From Polynucleobacter sp. 73C-SIWE (GTDB lineage Bacteria > Pseudomonadota > Gammaproteobacteria > Burkholderiales > Burkholderiaceae), in contig NZ_JACVOK010000001.1 of NCBI RefSeq assembly GCF_018882465.1, positions 620,001 through 684,000 on the forward strand: DNA of 64,000 nt, written 5' to 3'. Below the pieces are notes generated by a model, which made no database searches, had not been told where the DNA came from, and saw nothing but the letters and a program-made list of their open reading frames with translations. Every line of letters starts with the position of its first letter. Within the stretch, counting starts at the first letter, position 1. Of the stretch, positions 18,556-28,136 are shown in pieces. Made by a program: the position numbers and the translations under genes.

Positions 18556-19614
18556 ATGGCATTAATTCCGGTAACTATTTTGACTGGCTTTTTAGGAAGC
18601 GGTAAAACGACTTTGCTCAAACATATTCTGACTGAAAATCATGGCAAAAAAATTGCTGTGATTGAAAACGAGTTTGGCGAAGAGAATATTGATAACGACA
18701 TCTTGGTTCAAGATCACGAAGAAAATATTGTGCAGATGAGCAATGGTTGTATTTGTTGCACGATTCGTGGCGATCTGGTTGAGGCTTTGAATGAGCTGTG
18801 GGAGCAACGCAAAGATAAGAAGATTAGTTTTGATCGTGTGGTGATTGAAACAACCGGTATAGCCAATCCTGGCCCAGTAGCTCAGACCTTCTTTATGGAT
18901 GACGACGTTGCTGACCATTACGTTTTAGATGCTGTTGTAACCCTGGTGGATGCCAAGCACGGCCCGCATCAGCTAGATGAGCATGAGGAAGCGCAGCGTC
19001 AAGTTGGCTTTGCCGACCAGATCTTTATTACCAAGACCGATCTGGTAACGCCAGCTGAAGTTGAGTCTTTACGTAAGCGCCTGATGCATATGAACCCAAG
19101 AGCTCCGATTACAGGAATCTCTAAGGGCGTGGTTTCTCTCGATGCAGTTTTAGATCTCAAGGGCTTTAATCTCAATGCGAAGTTAGATATTGACCCTCAT
19201 TTCTTAGAGCAGGAAGATCATGATCATGAACATTGTGGCCATGATTACAGCCACGACCATGATCACAGCACTTGCGGTCATGACCATAGCCATGATCATC
19301 ATGGTCATGCGGGGCACACAGATCGTATCCAATCCTTCGTATTTCGTAGTGATAAACCCTTTGATCACAAAAAATTGGAAGACTTCCTTGGCGGCATTCT
19401 GGAGGTCTTTGGCGAAAAGATGCTGCGCTACAAAGGGGTGCTCTATGTGAAGGGAAGTAACCGAAAAGTGGTATTTCAGGGGGTTCATCAGATGATGGGC
19501 AGCGATATGGCTGGCCCATGGGGTGCTGAACCCAAGCAAACCCGGATGGTCTTCATAGGCATTGATTTACCTAAGGACACCTTACTGGCTGGGCTTGAGG
19601 GATGCTTGGTCTAG
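18556..19614 (+). CDS. COG0523/CobW-family GTPase, probable zinc metallochaperone
   Basis: G3E-class GTPases of this family insert or allocate metal ions. From this start the 352-residue protein has the P-loop GFLGSGKT (11-18), the invariant C-x-C-C metal motif C65-I-C67-C68, the Walker-B-like [10 protein letters not shown], the base-recognition ITKTDLV, and a long His-rich loop (residues ~218-255) holding more than fifteen histidines plus two cysteines, a feature of the zinc-related subfamily. A CobW_C domain follows ([10 protein letters not shown]). An upstream in-frame TTG (18541) adds only five residues; the ATG at 18556 starts right at the conserved N-terminus. Downstream is a zinc-independent dksA, a pairing typical of zinc-limitation gene sets. 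Confidence 0.88.
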   Translation: MALIPVTILTGFLGSGKTTLLKHILTENHGKKIAVIENEFGEENIDNDILVQDHEENIVQMSNGCICCTIRGDLVEALNELWEQRKDKKISFDRVVIETTGIANPGPVAQTFFMDDDVADHYVLDAVVTLVDAKHGPHQLDEHEEAQRQVGFADQIFITKTDLVTPAEVESLRKRLMHMNPRAPITGISKGVVSLDAVLDLKGFNLNAKLDIDPHFLEQEDHDHEHCGHDYSHDHDHSTCGHDHSHDHHGHAGHTDRIQSFVFRSDKPFDHKKLEDFLGGILEVFGEKMLRYKGVLYVKGSNRKVVFQGVHQMMGSDMAGPWGAEPKQTRMVFIGIDLPKDTLLAGLEGCLV

Positions 19615-19646
19615 GAAGATTCGGGTACAATCCGCGGCCACGGTCA

Positions 19647-19666
19647 ATATTGATAAATATTGATAA
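19647..19666 (+). repeat. Tandem 10-base repeat in the dksA leader
   Basis: Two exact head-to-tail copies of ATATTGATAA occupy 19647-19656 and 19657-19666. A 10-base palindrome TCAATATTGA (19644-19653) overlaps the first copy. They lie about 60-80 bases before the dksA start and just downstream of a TACAAT (19626-19631) that could be its -10 element, followed by a G+C-rich stretch. The arrangement looks regulatory but no regulator can be named. Confidence 0.4.
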
Positions 19667-19726
19667 AAGAGCTGTAAAAGTTTGGCAGAATGAGGCAATA
19701 ATGCTTCAAATCTAGGAAAGAATGAG

Positions 19727-20215
19727 ATGACGGTGAAAACAGCAACAAAACCAGCAGCTACTACAAAAGCGAGTAGCAAAGCTGCAAGCCCTAAGACTGT
19801 AAAGGGCGCACCTTTAACTGAGGCAGAATTGCTCAAAATGTCCGAGAAGGACTACATGAGTGCTGCGCAGTTAGATTTTTTCCGTCAAAAATTACTCACT
19901 CTTAAAGAAGATATCTTAAAGAACGCTTCGGAGACCACCGAGCATCTTCGCGAAAATATTTTGGTACCAGATCCGGCTGATCGTGCAACGATTGAAGAAG
20001 AGCATGCATTGGAATTGCGTACACGTGATCGTGAGCGTAAATTGCTTAAAAAGGTTGAGCAAGCCTTGGCTCGTATCGAGTCTGGCGACTATGGTTGGTG
20101 CGAAGAGACTGGTGAGCCAATCGGATTGAACCGTTTAATTGCAAGACCTACAGCCAATTTATCTCTTGAGGCTCAAGAGCGTCGCGAACTCCGCCAAAAA
20201 TTATTTGGCGAATAA
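19727..20215 (+). CDS. dksA: RNA polymerase-binding transcription factor DksA, zinc-finger-degenerate form
   Basis: DksA binds in the RNA polymerase secondary channel and acts with ppGpp to reset rRNA and amino-acid gene promoters. The 162-residue protein has a Lys/Ala-rich N-terminal tail (1-28), the coiled coil with the tip motif PDPADRATIEEE (81-92), and the globular end. The four zinc-ligand positions read C125, T128, S146, A149, so only one cysteine of the usual C4 finger remains. The fold must therefore be metal-independent, as in Pseudomonas DksA2-like proteins. The start is well placed by AGGAAAG (19714-19720). Neighbours are the zinc GTPase upstream and argB 12 bases downstream. Confidence 0.93.
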   Translation: MTVKTATKPAATTKASSKAASPKTVKGAPLTEAELLKMSEKDYMSAAQLDFFRQKLLTLKEDILKNASETTEHLRENILVPDPADRATIEEEHALELRTRDRERKLLKKVEQALARIESGDYGWCEETGEPIGLNRLIARPTANLSLEAQERRELRQKLFGE

Positions 20216-20227
20216 TTTTTATTTGCG

Positions 20228-21130
20228 ATGACCAAGCAATTACCTGCCCTTAGTGACATCTCACCTTTGTTAAAGGCAGAGATTCTTGCTGAAGCTTTAC
20301 CTTACATCCGCGCGTATCACGGTAAGACCATCGTGATTAAGTACGGCGGGAATGCAATGGTTGAAGAGCGTCTCAAAGAAAGTTTTGCGCGCGACGTCAT
20401 CTTGCTGAAGTTGGTTGGCATGAATCCTGTTGTGGTTCACGGCGGTGGCCCACAAATTGATGAGGCCCTGAAAAAAATCGGCAAGACCGGAACTTTTATT
20501 CAGGGTATGCGCGTGACCGATGAAGAAACCATGGAAGTTGTGGAGTGGGTTCTAGGCGGTGAAGTGCAGCAAGATATCGTCATGCTGATTAACCACTTTG
20601 GCGGTCAGGCTGTCGGCTTGACTGGTAAAGATGGCGGCTTAATCCATGCTAAGAAAATGATGATTCCCAGCGATACAGAGCCAGGCAAGAAAATAGATAT
20701 CGGTTTTGTGGGTGAAATTGAGGCTATTAATCCAGCTGTTGTGAAAGCTTTGCAAGATGACGCGTTCATTCCGGTGATTTCGCCGATTGGCTTTAGTGCC
20801 GAAGGTCAGGCTTACAACATCAATGCCGACTTAGTGGCTGGCAAGATGGCCGAAATCTTGCATGCAGAGAAATTGGTCATGATGACTAATATTCCTGGAG
20901 TCATGGATAAAAATGGCAAGTTATTAACGGATTTAACTGCAAGAGAAATTGATGCCTTGTTTGCTGACGGCACGATCTCTGGCGGTATGTTGCCGAAGAT
21001 TTCTTCTGCATTAGATGCTGCAAAAAGTGGCGTGAATTCAGTACACATCATTGATGGCCGTATTGAGCATTCCTTATTGCTAGAAATTCTGACCGAGCAA
21101 GCGTTCGGTACGATGATTCGTTCGAGGTAA
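20228..21130 (+). CDS. argB: Acetylglutamate kinase
   Basis: ArgB phosphorylates N-acetylglutamate, the second step of arginine synthesis. The 300-residue protein shows the amino-acid-kinase motifs [26 protein letters not shown] with the substrate-binding glycines, [10 protein letters not shown] and, near the end, [21 protein letters not shown]. An N-terminal extension of about 25 residues ([23 protein letters not shown]) is the hallmark of the arginine-sensitive, hexameric ArgB type, so feedback inhibition is likely by family knowledge. It follows dksA by 12 bases and precedes slmA by 8, with no terminator between. Confidence 0.96.
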   Translation: MTKQLPALSDISPLLKAEILAEALPYIRAYHGKTIVIKYGGNAMVEERLKESFARDVILLKLVGMNPVVVHGGGPQIDEALKKIGKTGTFIQGMRVTDEETMEVVEWVLGGEVQQDIVMLINHFGGQAVGLTGKDGGLIHAKKMMIPSDTEPGKKIDIGFVGEIEAINPAVVKALQDDAFIPVISPIGFSAEGQAYNINADLVAGKMAEILHAEKLVMMTNIPGVMDKNGKLLTDLTAREIDALFADGTISGGMLPKISSALDAAKSGVNSVHIIDGRIEHSLLLEILTEQAFGTMIRSR

Positions 21131-21138
21131 GTAAAGAC

Positions 21139-21789
21139 ATGCGCGAAGCTTTGCAGCCAGTAGATATCAATGACAGCAACGCTGAAGCTGGTAAGACTCG
21201 CAAACGCCCACGTCCTGGCGAACGCCGCCTGCAGATTTTGCAAGTACTTGCAGAAATGTTGCAAAACCCTAAGGGTGAGCGGGTAACAACAGCGGCCTTA
21301 GCTGCCAAAATTCAAGTATCTGAAGCAGCCCTTTATCGTCATTTCGCGAGTAAAGCGCAGATGTTTGAGGGACTTATTTCTTTTATTGAGCAAACCGTCT
21401 TTGGCTTGATTAATCAGATCAATCAAAAAGAAGAATCTGGTCTTGCTCAAGCCCGCGGAATTTTGCAAATGCTGTTGTTCTTTGCCGAGAAGAATCCTGG
21501 CATGACCCGAGTGCTATTAGGCGATGCCTTATTACAAGAAGATGATCGTTTGCAAGAGCGGATTACGCAGGTTCTGGATCGCGTTGAAGCTTCATTGAAG
21601 CAGGCACTCCGAATTGCTCAGACCCAAGGTGGGTCCTGGGCTCAGGTTGGTCAAGAAGAAGTCAGCATTCGTGCTGCTATGTTGATGAGTTTTGTTTTGG
21701 GTCGTTGGCATCGATTTGCCCGCAGCGGCTTTAAGAAATTGCCAACCGAAGCTTCTGATATTAGTTTGCGTATCCTCCTCTCAGAATGA
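21139..21789 (+). CDS. slmA: Nucleoid occlusion factor SlmA (TetR family)
   Basis: SlmA binds specific chromosomal sites and blocks FtsZ assembly over the nucleoid. The 216-residue protein has a basic leader ([15 protein letters not shown]), a TetR helix-turn-helix ([30 protein letters not shown]) that closely matches E. coli SlmA, and an all-helical C-terminal dimerisation/FtsZ-binding domain including [14 protein letters not shown] and [16 protein letters not shown]. The leader is about 20 residues longer than in E. coli. It overlaps metX by four bases (ATGA at 21786). No SlmA binding site was sought beyond visual scanning. Confidence 0.88.
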   Translation: MREALQPVDINDSNAEAGKTRKRPRPGERRLQILQVLAEMLQNPKGERVTTAALAAKIQVSEAALYRHFASKAQMFEGLISFIEQTVFGLINQINQKEESGLAQARGILQMLLFFAEKNPGMTRVLLGDALLQEDDRLQERITQVLDRVEASLKQALRIAQTQGGSWAQVGQEEVSIRAAMLMSFVLGRWHRFARSGFKKLPTEASDISLRILLSE

Positions 21790-22925
21790 GCGAGTTACAC
21801 CTCTCTAGAAACACTATCCACTTTGCCGAGCCCCTGCCTTTGCAGAGTGGCGCCATATTATCTGGCTATGATTTAGTGATTGAAACTTACGGCAAACTCA
21901 ATGCTGATAAAAGTAATGCAGTATTAATTTGCCATGCGCTCAATGCTTCTCATCACGTAGCAGGCCCTAGTCCCGATAATCCAGAGGATATCGGCTGGTG
22001 GGATAACATGATTGGTCCCGGAAAGCCTGTAGATACAAACCATTTTTTTGTGATCGGCGTAAATAATTTGGGCTCTTGCTTTGGCTCTACCGGACCAATG
22101 AGCATCAACCCAGAAACCGGCAAGCCTTATGGCGCTGACTTTCCAGTAGTTACAGTTGAAGATTGGGTGAACACCCAGGCACGGCTTGCTGATAAGTTGG
22201 GCATTCGGAAATTTGCTGCAGTCATGGGCGGTAGTCTGGGTGGCATGCAGGCAATGGCTTGGGCAATCCAGTTTCCTAAGCGCATAGATCACTGCGTGGT
22301 GGTAGCTTCTACTCCGAAATTGAGTGCACAAAATATTGCATTTAATGAAGTGGCGCGCAATGCGATTTTATCGGACCCTGATTTTCATGGCGGTAATTAC
22401 TACGAGCATGGCGTAGTGCCAAAGCGTGGCTTGCGTTTAGCTCGCATGGTGGGTCATATCACCTATTTGTCTGATGATGATATGGCTGAAAAATTTGGGC
22501 GTGAATTACAACGCCCTAACGGCGAATCAAATGACTACCGCTTCAGCTTTGATGTGGAGTTTGAAGTTGAAAGCTATTTGCGTCATCAGGGTGATAAGTT
22601 TTCAACGTACTTTGATGCCAATACTTATTTGCTGATTACTCGTGCCTTGGACTATTTTGATCCATCACGCCGCTATGACGGTAGTCTGAACCGTGCTTTA
22701 GCAGAGGTGCAGGCTAAGTTCTTGGTAGTGAGCTTCTCAACGGATTGGCGATTCCCGCCGAATCGTAGCCGTGAGATCATCCAGTCTTTATTGAGCAATA
22801 AGAGTGAAGTGACTTATGCGGAGATCGATGCTCCTCATGGGCATGATGCATTCCTATTGGATGATGAGCGCTATCACAATCTAGTAAGAGCTTATTTTGC
22901 GCAAATGTTGGAGGCTCAGTCATGA
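21786..22925 (+). CDS. metX: Homoserine O-acyltransferase MetX
   Basis: MetX acylates homoserine, the entry into methionine synthesis. It is an alpha/beta-hydrolase: the nucleophile elbow GGSLGGMQ puts the catalytic Ser at 150, and the acid and base lie in STDWRFPP and [10 protein letters not shown]. The 379-residue length is normal. By fold it is the MetX type, but in proteobacteria members of this family can use either acetyl-CoA or succinyl-CoA, and I cannot decide from sight. It overlaps slmA by four bases and metW by four bases; the metX-metW pair is a standard proteobacterial arrangement. Confidence 0.93.
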   Translation: MSELHLSRNTIHFAEPLPLQSGAILSGYDLVIETYGKLNADKSNAVLICHALNASHHVAGPSPDNPEDIGWWDNMIGPGKPVDTNHFFVIGVNNLGSCFGSTGPMSINPETGKPYGADFPVVTVEDWVNTQARLADKLGIRKFAAVMGGSLGGMQAMAWAIQFPKRIDHCVVVASTPKLSAQNIAFNEVARNAILSDPDFHGGNYYEHGVVPKRGLRLARMVGHITYLSDDDMAEKFGRELQRPNGESNDYRFSFDVEFEVESYLRHQGDKFSTYFDANTYLLITRALDYFDPSRRYDGSLNRALAEVQAKFLVVSFSTDWRFPPNRSREIIQSLLSNKSEVTYAEIDAPHGHDAFLLDDERYHNLVRAYFAQMLEAQS

Positions 22926-23515
22926 GTAACATCAATAAGCGCGCAGACTTTGCAGCGATTGCTAAATGGATTGCCCCAAATAGTCAGGTACTCGACTTGG
23001 GCTGTGGCGATGGCAGTTTCTTGGAGTTCTTGCAGAAACAAAAACCTGTTCATTGCTATGGCGTAGAGATCGATGATGCACGTGTTCTCTCTTGCGTACA
23101 AAAAAGTCTGAATGTAATTCAACAAGACTTGGAGGGCGGCCTAGCGCTTTTTGAAGACAATAGTTTTGATACCGTAGTGCTCTCACAAACCTTGCAAACT
23201 ATTCATCAGACTGAAAAGATCTTGCGTGAAGTGGTTCGTGTTGGTAAAGAATCTATCGTATCCTTCCCGAACTTTGGCCACTGGTCACATCGTTTGGCAG
23301 TAGGGCTTGGTCGTATGCCGGTATCCAAGAGCTTGCCTTATCAGTGGTACAACACACCCAATGTGCGCGTACTCACTGTGGACGATTTTGAAAAGCTGGC
23401 TTCCAGTCTTGGTCTCAAGGTGATTGATCAATGCATCTTGCATGATGGTCAACAAGTGACCTTGATGCCTAATTTCTTTGGTAGCTTGGCGCTGTTCCGC
23501 GTCCGTAGCGCCTAG
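22922..23515 (+). CDS. metW: Methionine biosynthesis protein MetW (SAM-dependent methyltransferase fold)
   Basis: MetW is a class I methyltransferase-fold protein always found next to metX and required for its full activity in several proteobacteria. The 197-residue sequence has motif [16 protein letters not shown], the acidic end of strand 2 in GVEIDDARV, and the family-specific [39 protein letters not shown]. It overlaps the metX stop by four bases. The true reaction of MetW is not settled by sequence. Confidence 0.94.
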   Translation: MSNINKRADFAAIAKWIAPNSQVLDLGCGDGSFLEFLQKQKPVHCYGVEIDDARVLSCVQKSLNVIQQDLEGGLALFEDNSFDTVVLSQTLQTIHQTEKILREVVRVGKESIVSFPNFGHWSHRLAVGLGRMPVSKSLPYQWYNTPNVRVLTVDDFEKLASSLGLKVIDQCILHDGQQVTLMPNFFGSLALFRVRSA

Positions 23516-23519
23516 AACT

Positions 23520-24839
23520 GTGCTGAAAGCAGCGCAGTCTTGGCTTGCTGATTTTCGGGTTTATCTCGAATGGCCCTGCCTTCGAATGTTATTTCTTGGG
23601 TTTTCTGCTGGCCTACCTCTTCTATTAATACTTGGAACACTCAGCTTTTGGTTGCGTGAGGCAGGCATTGATCGCAGCACTATTGGCTACTTAACTTGGG
23701 TTGGACTCATCTATGCATTCAAGTGGATGTGGGCTCCGCTTGTTGATCGCTTGCAAATTCCTCTGCTAACGAAATTATTTGGTCGGCGTCGTAGTTGGTT
23801 GCTGTTTGCGCAAGCACTCATTATTTTCGGTCTCGTAGGAATGTCTACGCTTGATCCTAAGCTGGCCCTGAACTCAGTTGTTTGGTGCGCTTTATTAGTG
23901 GCATTCGGTTCAGCTACGCAAGATATTGCATTAGATGCATTCCGGATTGAATCAGCCAATAGCGATTATCAAGCAGCCTTAGCGGCTACGTATCAAACGG
24001 GTTACCGATTGGCTTTGATCTGGTCAGGCGCAGGCGTCTTGTGGCTGGCTGCCAGGGCTGAGACAGGCAGTGGCTATGATGCTGGCGCGTGGCAGTTTGC
24101 TTATTTGTGTATGGCTGCATCTATTGGGGTTGGAGTAATCACGACTCTATTGAGTAAAGAGCCAGTGCAAATTCAATTGGCAAAAGCACGCAATGTCAAA
24201 GCATGGCTCCATCAAACCTTGATTGAGCCATTTGCTGAGTTTCTTACTCGCTATCGCTGGCATGCAGTATTGATTTTGTCTTTAATTGCAATCTATCGTA
24301 TTAGCGATGTGGTGATGGGCATTATGGCCAACCCCTTTTATGTCGACATGGGTTACACCAAGGATGAAGTGGCAGCGGTGAGCAAAGTGTTTGGTGTGGT
24401 CATGACTTTGGTAGGCGCTTTTGTGGGCGGTGTCCTCACCTTACGATTTGGTGTCTTGCGTATTTTGTTTGTGGGCGCAGTGTTATCTGCAGCTAGTAAT
24501 TTATTATTTGCTTGGTTGGCAACACAAGGTCATGATTTACATGGCTTGATTTGGGTAATTTCTGCTGACAATTTGAGCTCAGGTATTGCCAGTGCGGCAT
24601 TCATCGCCTTCTTATCTGCCCTAACGAACATTCGTTATTCAGCAACGCAATACGCCTTGTTTAGTTCGATGATGTTGCTCTTGCCAAAATGGTTAGCGGG
24701 CTTCTCAGGAGTCTTCGTAGATACCTTCGGTTATCAAACATTTTTCTTCGGAACAGCGATTATTGGCGCCCCAGTTCTACTGTTGATTTGGGCAACCATT
24801 CATTTCAAAATTGTTCAGATCAAAAAAGAAGACGAGTAA
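23520..24839 (+). CDS. ampG: AmpG-family muropeptide permease (MFS)
   Basis: AmpG imports anhydromuropeptides from the periplasm for wall recycling. The protein is hydrophobic with about twelve predicted spans; family-typical text is FSAGLPLLLILGTLSFWLREAGIDRSTIGYLTW followed by the KWMWAPLVDR loop and ALDAFRIES. I chose GTG at 23520, which starts five bases after the metW stop, over a TTG at 23478 that would overlap metW by 38 bases and add non-family residues. That gives 439 residues. The assignment fits the wall-synthesis genes in this window, but related MFS permeases cannot be excluded. Confidence 0.82.
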   Translation: MLKAAQSWLADFRVYLEWPCLRMLFLGFSAGLPLLLILGTLSFWLREAGIDRSTIGYLTWVGLIYAFKWMWAPLVDRLQIPLLTKLFGRRRSWLLFAQALIIFGLVGMSTLDPKLALNSVVWCALLVAFGSATQDIALDAFRIESANSDYQAALAATYQTGYRLALIWSGAGVLWLAARAETGSGYDAGAWQFAYLCMAASIGVGVITTLLSKEPVQIQLAKARNVKAWLHQTLIEPFAEFLTRYRWHAVLILSLIAIYRISDVVMGIMANPFYVDMGYTKDEVAAVSKVFGVVMTLVGAFVGGVLTLRFGVLRILFVGAVLSAASNLLFAWLATQGHDLHGLIWVISADNLSSGIASAAFIAFLSALTNIRYSATQYALFSSMMLLLPKWLAGFSGVFVDTFGYQTFFFGTAIIGAPVLLLIWATIHFKIVQIKKEDE

Positions 24840-24857
24840 TTTCGCCGCCTACATTGT

Positions 24858-25640
24858 TTAAAGCTTCCAGTCATAGTCCACAGTAAGTGGCGCATGATCT
24901 GAAAAGCGTTCATCTTTATACACGGCAGTTTTCTTTGCTGTCTTAGCTATGCCAGGTGTGCTGATGTGATAGTCAATTCGCCATCCAACATTCTTGGCAT
25001 AGGCTTGACCACGATTGCTCCACCAGGTGTAGCAAGACTCTCCTGCTTCTGGCTCTAATTTGCGATACACATCTACGTAGCCAACCCGATCAAATAAGTT
25101 GGTAAGCCATGCTCGCTCTTCTGGCAAGAAGCCAGAGTTTTTGAGATTGCCCTTCCAGTTCTTAAGATCGATTTCATGATGGGCAATATTGACATCACCA
25201 CAGAGCACAATTTCTTGGCCAGATTTTTTAAGCTTGATGAGGTGGGGTAAGAAGCTATCGAGATAGCGATATTTAGCCTCTTGGCGCTCGGGTGAGCTTG
25301 AGCCTGAGGGCATATAAACCGAAATCACCGAAAGCCCCTTAAAGCGAGCTTCTACATAGCGCCCCTCAGCATCAAACTCTGTATTGCCATAGCCATATAA
25401 GACTTCATCTGGTTTATGGGGTGTATAGATGCCGCAGCCGCTATAGCCTTTTTTCTCGGCATGGTGAAAATAGCCATGCATGCCGTCTGGATTCAGAATG
25501 GCGTCTTCTAGGTCATCGCGTTGGGCCTTCAGCTCTTGCATGCAGATGAAGTCTGCTTTTTGCTTAATGGCCCAGGGCAGAAAGCCTTTTTTGACTGCTG
25601 AACGGATACCGTTGAGGTTCGCTGAAATGATGCGTAACAT
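24858..25640 (-). CDS. xth: Exodeoxyribonuclease III / AP endonuclease
   Basis: This enzyme cleaves DNA at abasic sites and removes 3'-blocking groups in base-excision repair. The 260-residue protein has the exonuclease-endonuclease-phosphatase motifs: [17 protein letters not shown] with the metal-binding Glu, [35 protein letters not shown] and the terminal [12 protein letters not shown] with the catalytic Asp-His. It matches the ExoA/Xth group. Its ATG is only 8 bases from the divergent pyrE ATG, so each promoter must lie within the other gene or its leader. Confidence 0.95.
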   Translation of the reverse strand: MLRIISANLNGIRSAVKKGFLPWAIKQKADFICMQELKAQRDDLEDAILNPDGMHGYFHHAEKKGYSGCGIYTPHKPDEVLYGYGNTEFDAEGRYVEARFKGLSVISVYMPSGSSSPERQEAKYRYLDSFLPHLIKLKKSGQEIVLCGDVNIAHHEIDLKNWKGNLKNSGFLPEERAWLTNLFDRVGYVDVYRKLEPEAGESCYTWWSNRGQAYAKNVGWRIDYHISTPGIAKTAKKTAVYKDERFSDHAPLTVDYDWKL

Positions 25641-25648
25641 GTAGGCCT

Positions 25649-26317
25649 ATGAGCTCAAATAATTCAAATCAAGATAACTTCATTCGTTTTGCCTTAGAGG
25701 CAAAGGTTTTGTCCTTTGGGGAGTTTAAAACTAAAGCGGGGCGACTCTCTCCTTATTTTTTTAATGCGGGTGGATTTAATGATGGTGCACGTTTAAGTGC
25801 GCTAGGTCGTTATTACGCTAAGGCCTTGCAGGAATCGAATATTCAGTTCGACATGCTCTATGGCCCTGCCTATAAAGGTATCACGCTAGCTGCAGCTACA
25901 GCCATCGCATTAGCTGACATCGGCATTAATGTTCCTTATGCCTACAACCGCAAGGAAGTTAAGGACCACGGTGAGGGCGGTTCATTAGTGGGTGCCCCTG
26001 TTAAAGGCAAAGTAGTGATTATTGATGATGTGATTTCTGCTGGTACTTCGGTACGAGAATCGGTTGACCTGATTCGTGGTGCAGGCGCTGAGCCAACCGC
26101 AGTATTGATTGCATTAGATCGGATGGAGCGCTCTGGCAATGCAGTGGAGATTGGTGAGAAGTCTGCAGTGCAGGCAGTTGAACAAGAGTTTGGTTTGCCA
26201 GTCATCGCGATTGCAAATCTAGCCGACTTAATGTTTTTCTTAACTTTTTCTAGCGATGCGCAGTTAACAAACTATCTGCCTGCGGTAAAGGCTTACCGCG
26301 AGAAATACGGCATTTAA
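25649..26317 (+). CDS. pyrE: Orotate phosphoribosyltransferase
   Basis: PyrE joins orotate to PRPP to give OMP in pyrimidine synthesis. The 222-residue protein contains [14 protein letters not shown], the flexible catalytic loop with [20 protein letters not shown] and the PRPP motif [16 protein letters not shown]. The length is normal for the proteobacterial enzyme. Its stop overlaps the stop of the convergent dapF by four bases (26314-26317). Confidence 0.97.
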   Translation: MSSNNSNQDNFIRFALEAKVLSFGEFKTKAGRLSPYFFNAGGFNDGARLSALGRYYAKALQESNIQFDMLYGPAYKGITLAAATAIALADIGINVPYAYNRKEVKDHGEGGSLVGAPVKGKVVIIDDVISAGTSVRESVDLIRGAGAEPTAVLIALDRMERSGNAVEIGEKSAVQAVEQEFGLPVIAIANLADLMFFLTFSSDAQLTNYLPAVKAYREKYGI

Positions 26318-27210
26318 ATTATTGCTTCGCCCTCAAAGACAGTAACTGCCGGCCCGGTCATGATCACGGATTGAATAATGCTATCGACAGTGCCGCCCCA
26401 GGCAATGTGAAGATCGCCACCACGGGTATGCACTTTGACAGGCGAATCCAGCAAGCCTCTGCGAATCCCTGAGACTACCGCCGCACAAGCGCCTGTGCCA
26501 CAAGCTAGCGTTTCTCCAGCGCCACGTTCATAGACACGCAACTTGATTTCATTGCGATTCATGACTTGCATATAGCCAGCATTTACTCTTTTAGGGAAAG
26601 CGGAATATTGTTCAATTTCAGCCCCCTCTTCAAGAACAGGAGCGCTCTCAACGTCCGCAACAGCTTGGACTGCATGCGGGTTACCCATTGAAAGTACGCT
26701 AACAAAACTATCATGCGTCGCAGGACGACTTAAAGGAAGTGAGTAAAGAGTTTCTTGAAACTCTTGCATGCTGGCTAATCCGTTTTCATTAAAGGGGATA
26801 TGGCTATGATCAAAAATGGGTGCTCCCATATCCACTTCTACTTGGCCATCAGGATGTGACTTGAGAGTAAGCACAGTATGTGCAACTTCAACACGCAATG
26901 GATTTTTAGTCGATAAACCCTGATCCAATACGAAGCGCACAAAGCAGCGTGAGCCGTTACCACATTGCTCTACTTCGCCACCATCGGCATTAAAAATCCT
27001 GTAACGAAAATCAGCATCTGGACGCGTAGTTTTTTCAACAATCAGAATTTGATCTGCACCAATACCAAATTGACGATGGGCTAATGCCTGCCATTGCTCG
27101 CGTGTAATAGAGCTGAGGTCTTGATCAATGCCGTTGAGCACAATGAAATCATTGCCAGCACCATGCATTTTGGTGAAGCGTAATTTGCGTGCTGGTGAAT
27201 GTGTGCTCAA
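26314..27210 (-). CDS. dapF: Diaminopimelate epimerase
   Basis: DapF converts LL- to meso-diaminopimelate for lysine and peptidoglycan. The two catalytic cysteines are clear: C83 in [10 protein letters not shown] and the second in [14 protein letters not shown]. The body starts [19 protein letters not shown]. The 298-residue length is slightly above the usual 275-285. The start is TTG at 27210, with GGAAA upstream; the only in-frame ATG lies inside the conserved KMHGAGNDF and cannot be the start. It lies 11 bases after the acyltransferase copy 2 gene on the same strand, so a lipid A-dapF envelope operon is likely. Confidence 0.95.
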   Translation of the reverse strand: MSTHSPARKLRFTKMHGAGNDFIVLNGIDQDLSSITREQWQALAHRQFGIGADQILIVEKTTRPDADFRYRIFNADGGEVEQCGNGSRCFVRFVLDQGLSTKNPLRVEVAHTVLTLKSHPDGQVEVDMGAPIFDHSHIPFNENGLASMQEFQETLYSLPLSRPATHDSFVSVLSMGNPHAVQAVADVESAPVLEEGAEIEQYSAFPKRVNAGYMQVMNRNEIKLRVYERGAGETLACGTGACAAVVSGIRRGLLDSPVKVHTRGGDLHIAWGGTVDSIIQSVIMTGPAVTVFEGEAII

Positions 27211-27221
27211 AATGTTTCCGC

Positions 27222-28121
27222 TTAATCGTAAAGACTGGCTTCGCCAGGAGGTCTATGTTTAAAACGCTTATGTACCCAATAGTACTCCGCTGGTCTTTCT
27301 TGAACAAGCTCTTCAATATAGTGATTGAGGAGTGCTGTATCTTTTTCAACATCATCGCTTGGAAAGTTTGGTAAGGGCTTGCTGATATGGCAGGTGTAGC
27401 CTTTGCGATCTTGATTTAATGTCGTGGTCATCAAGCAGACCTCTGCCCCGCTGAGTTTGGCTAAGCGTGAAACCGAGGTAATAGTATTGGTTTGAATACC
27501 AAAGAAGGGAACAAAAACAGAGTCGCGTGGGCCCAAATCAATATCAGGGGCAATAAAGATAAAGTTTCCTGTTTGAATTTCACGAATGAGATCGCGTAAG
27601 CGACTTTGTCTTTCGATAGATTTGCCGCCAAAGCGATTTCTCCACTCAATCATCTTTTGATTAAAAAATGGATTCTTCATATTTTGATAAAGGCCTGCAC
27701 CTCTTGGCCAGTCATGTTGGCTGGCCAAAACCGATAGGGCCATAAACCCGCCCTCTAGCCCTACGAAGTGTGGATTAATCAGTAAGCGTGGCTTGCGATC
27801 GCCCAGAGTGATCTCAGAATTGATGGAGACGATATCAGTAATTTGTTTGCCACTGCCAAGCCAAATACGGCTTCTCTCCAAAACACTACGACCAAATAAT
27901 TTCCAATGTTCCAGTGCTAGCGCATCAATTTCTTTTTCACTCAGATTGGGAAAACATAAGCGAAGATTGGTTTTCACTACATGACTGCGACTATTGGGTA
28001 TATGAGCAGCAAGCCAGCCAAGGCCGTAGCCTACATGGACTGTGATCGTATATGGCAAAAAGGCAAAGAGGCGCAATACATTCAGCGCTAGAAAATTGAA
28101 GAGGTTGGACAACCAGGCCAT
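27222..28121 (-). CDS. Lipid A biosynthesis late acyltransferase (LpxL/HtrB family), copy 2
   Basis: A 299-residue inner-membrane acyltransferase with H118/E123 as the HX4E catalytic pair ([10 protein letters not shown]), an N-terminal hydrophobic anchor and the C-terminal [17 protein letters not shown]. It is the same length as copy 1 (4942-5841) and shares long identical runs, including [19 protein letters not shown] and APDIDLG, so the two are duplicates now 22 kb apart. The residues around the motif differ (FTGI versus FVGL), compatible with divergence in acyl-chain or position preference. It follows copy 3 by 15 bases. Confidence 0.88.
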   Translation of the reverse strand: MAWLSNLFNFLALNVLRLFAFLPYTITVHVGYGLGWLAAHIPNSRSHVVKTNLRLCFPNLSEKEIDALALEHWKLFGRSVLERSRIWLGSGKQITDIVSINSEITLGDRKPRLLINPHFVGLEGGFMALSVLASQHDWPRGAGLYQNMKNPFFNQKMIEWRNRFGGKSIERQSRLRDLIREIQTGNFIFIAPDIDLGPRDSVFVPFFGIQTNTITSVSRLAKLSGAEVCLMTTTLNQDRKGYTCHISKPLPNFPSDDVEKDTALLNHYIEELVQERPAEYYWVHKRFKHRPPGEASLYD

Positions 28122-28136
28122 TACAAAATTTTATAA

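Noticed and set aside
19172..19539. His/Met-rich open frames on the minus strand across the zinc GTPase gene
   Set aside because: They mirror the CAT/GAT-rich codons of the His-rich loop on the plus strand; the low-complexity sequence keeps several frames open by composition. No ribosome site or family resemblance.
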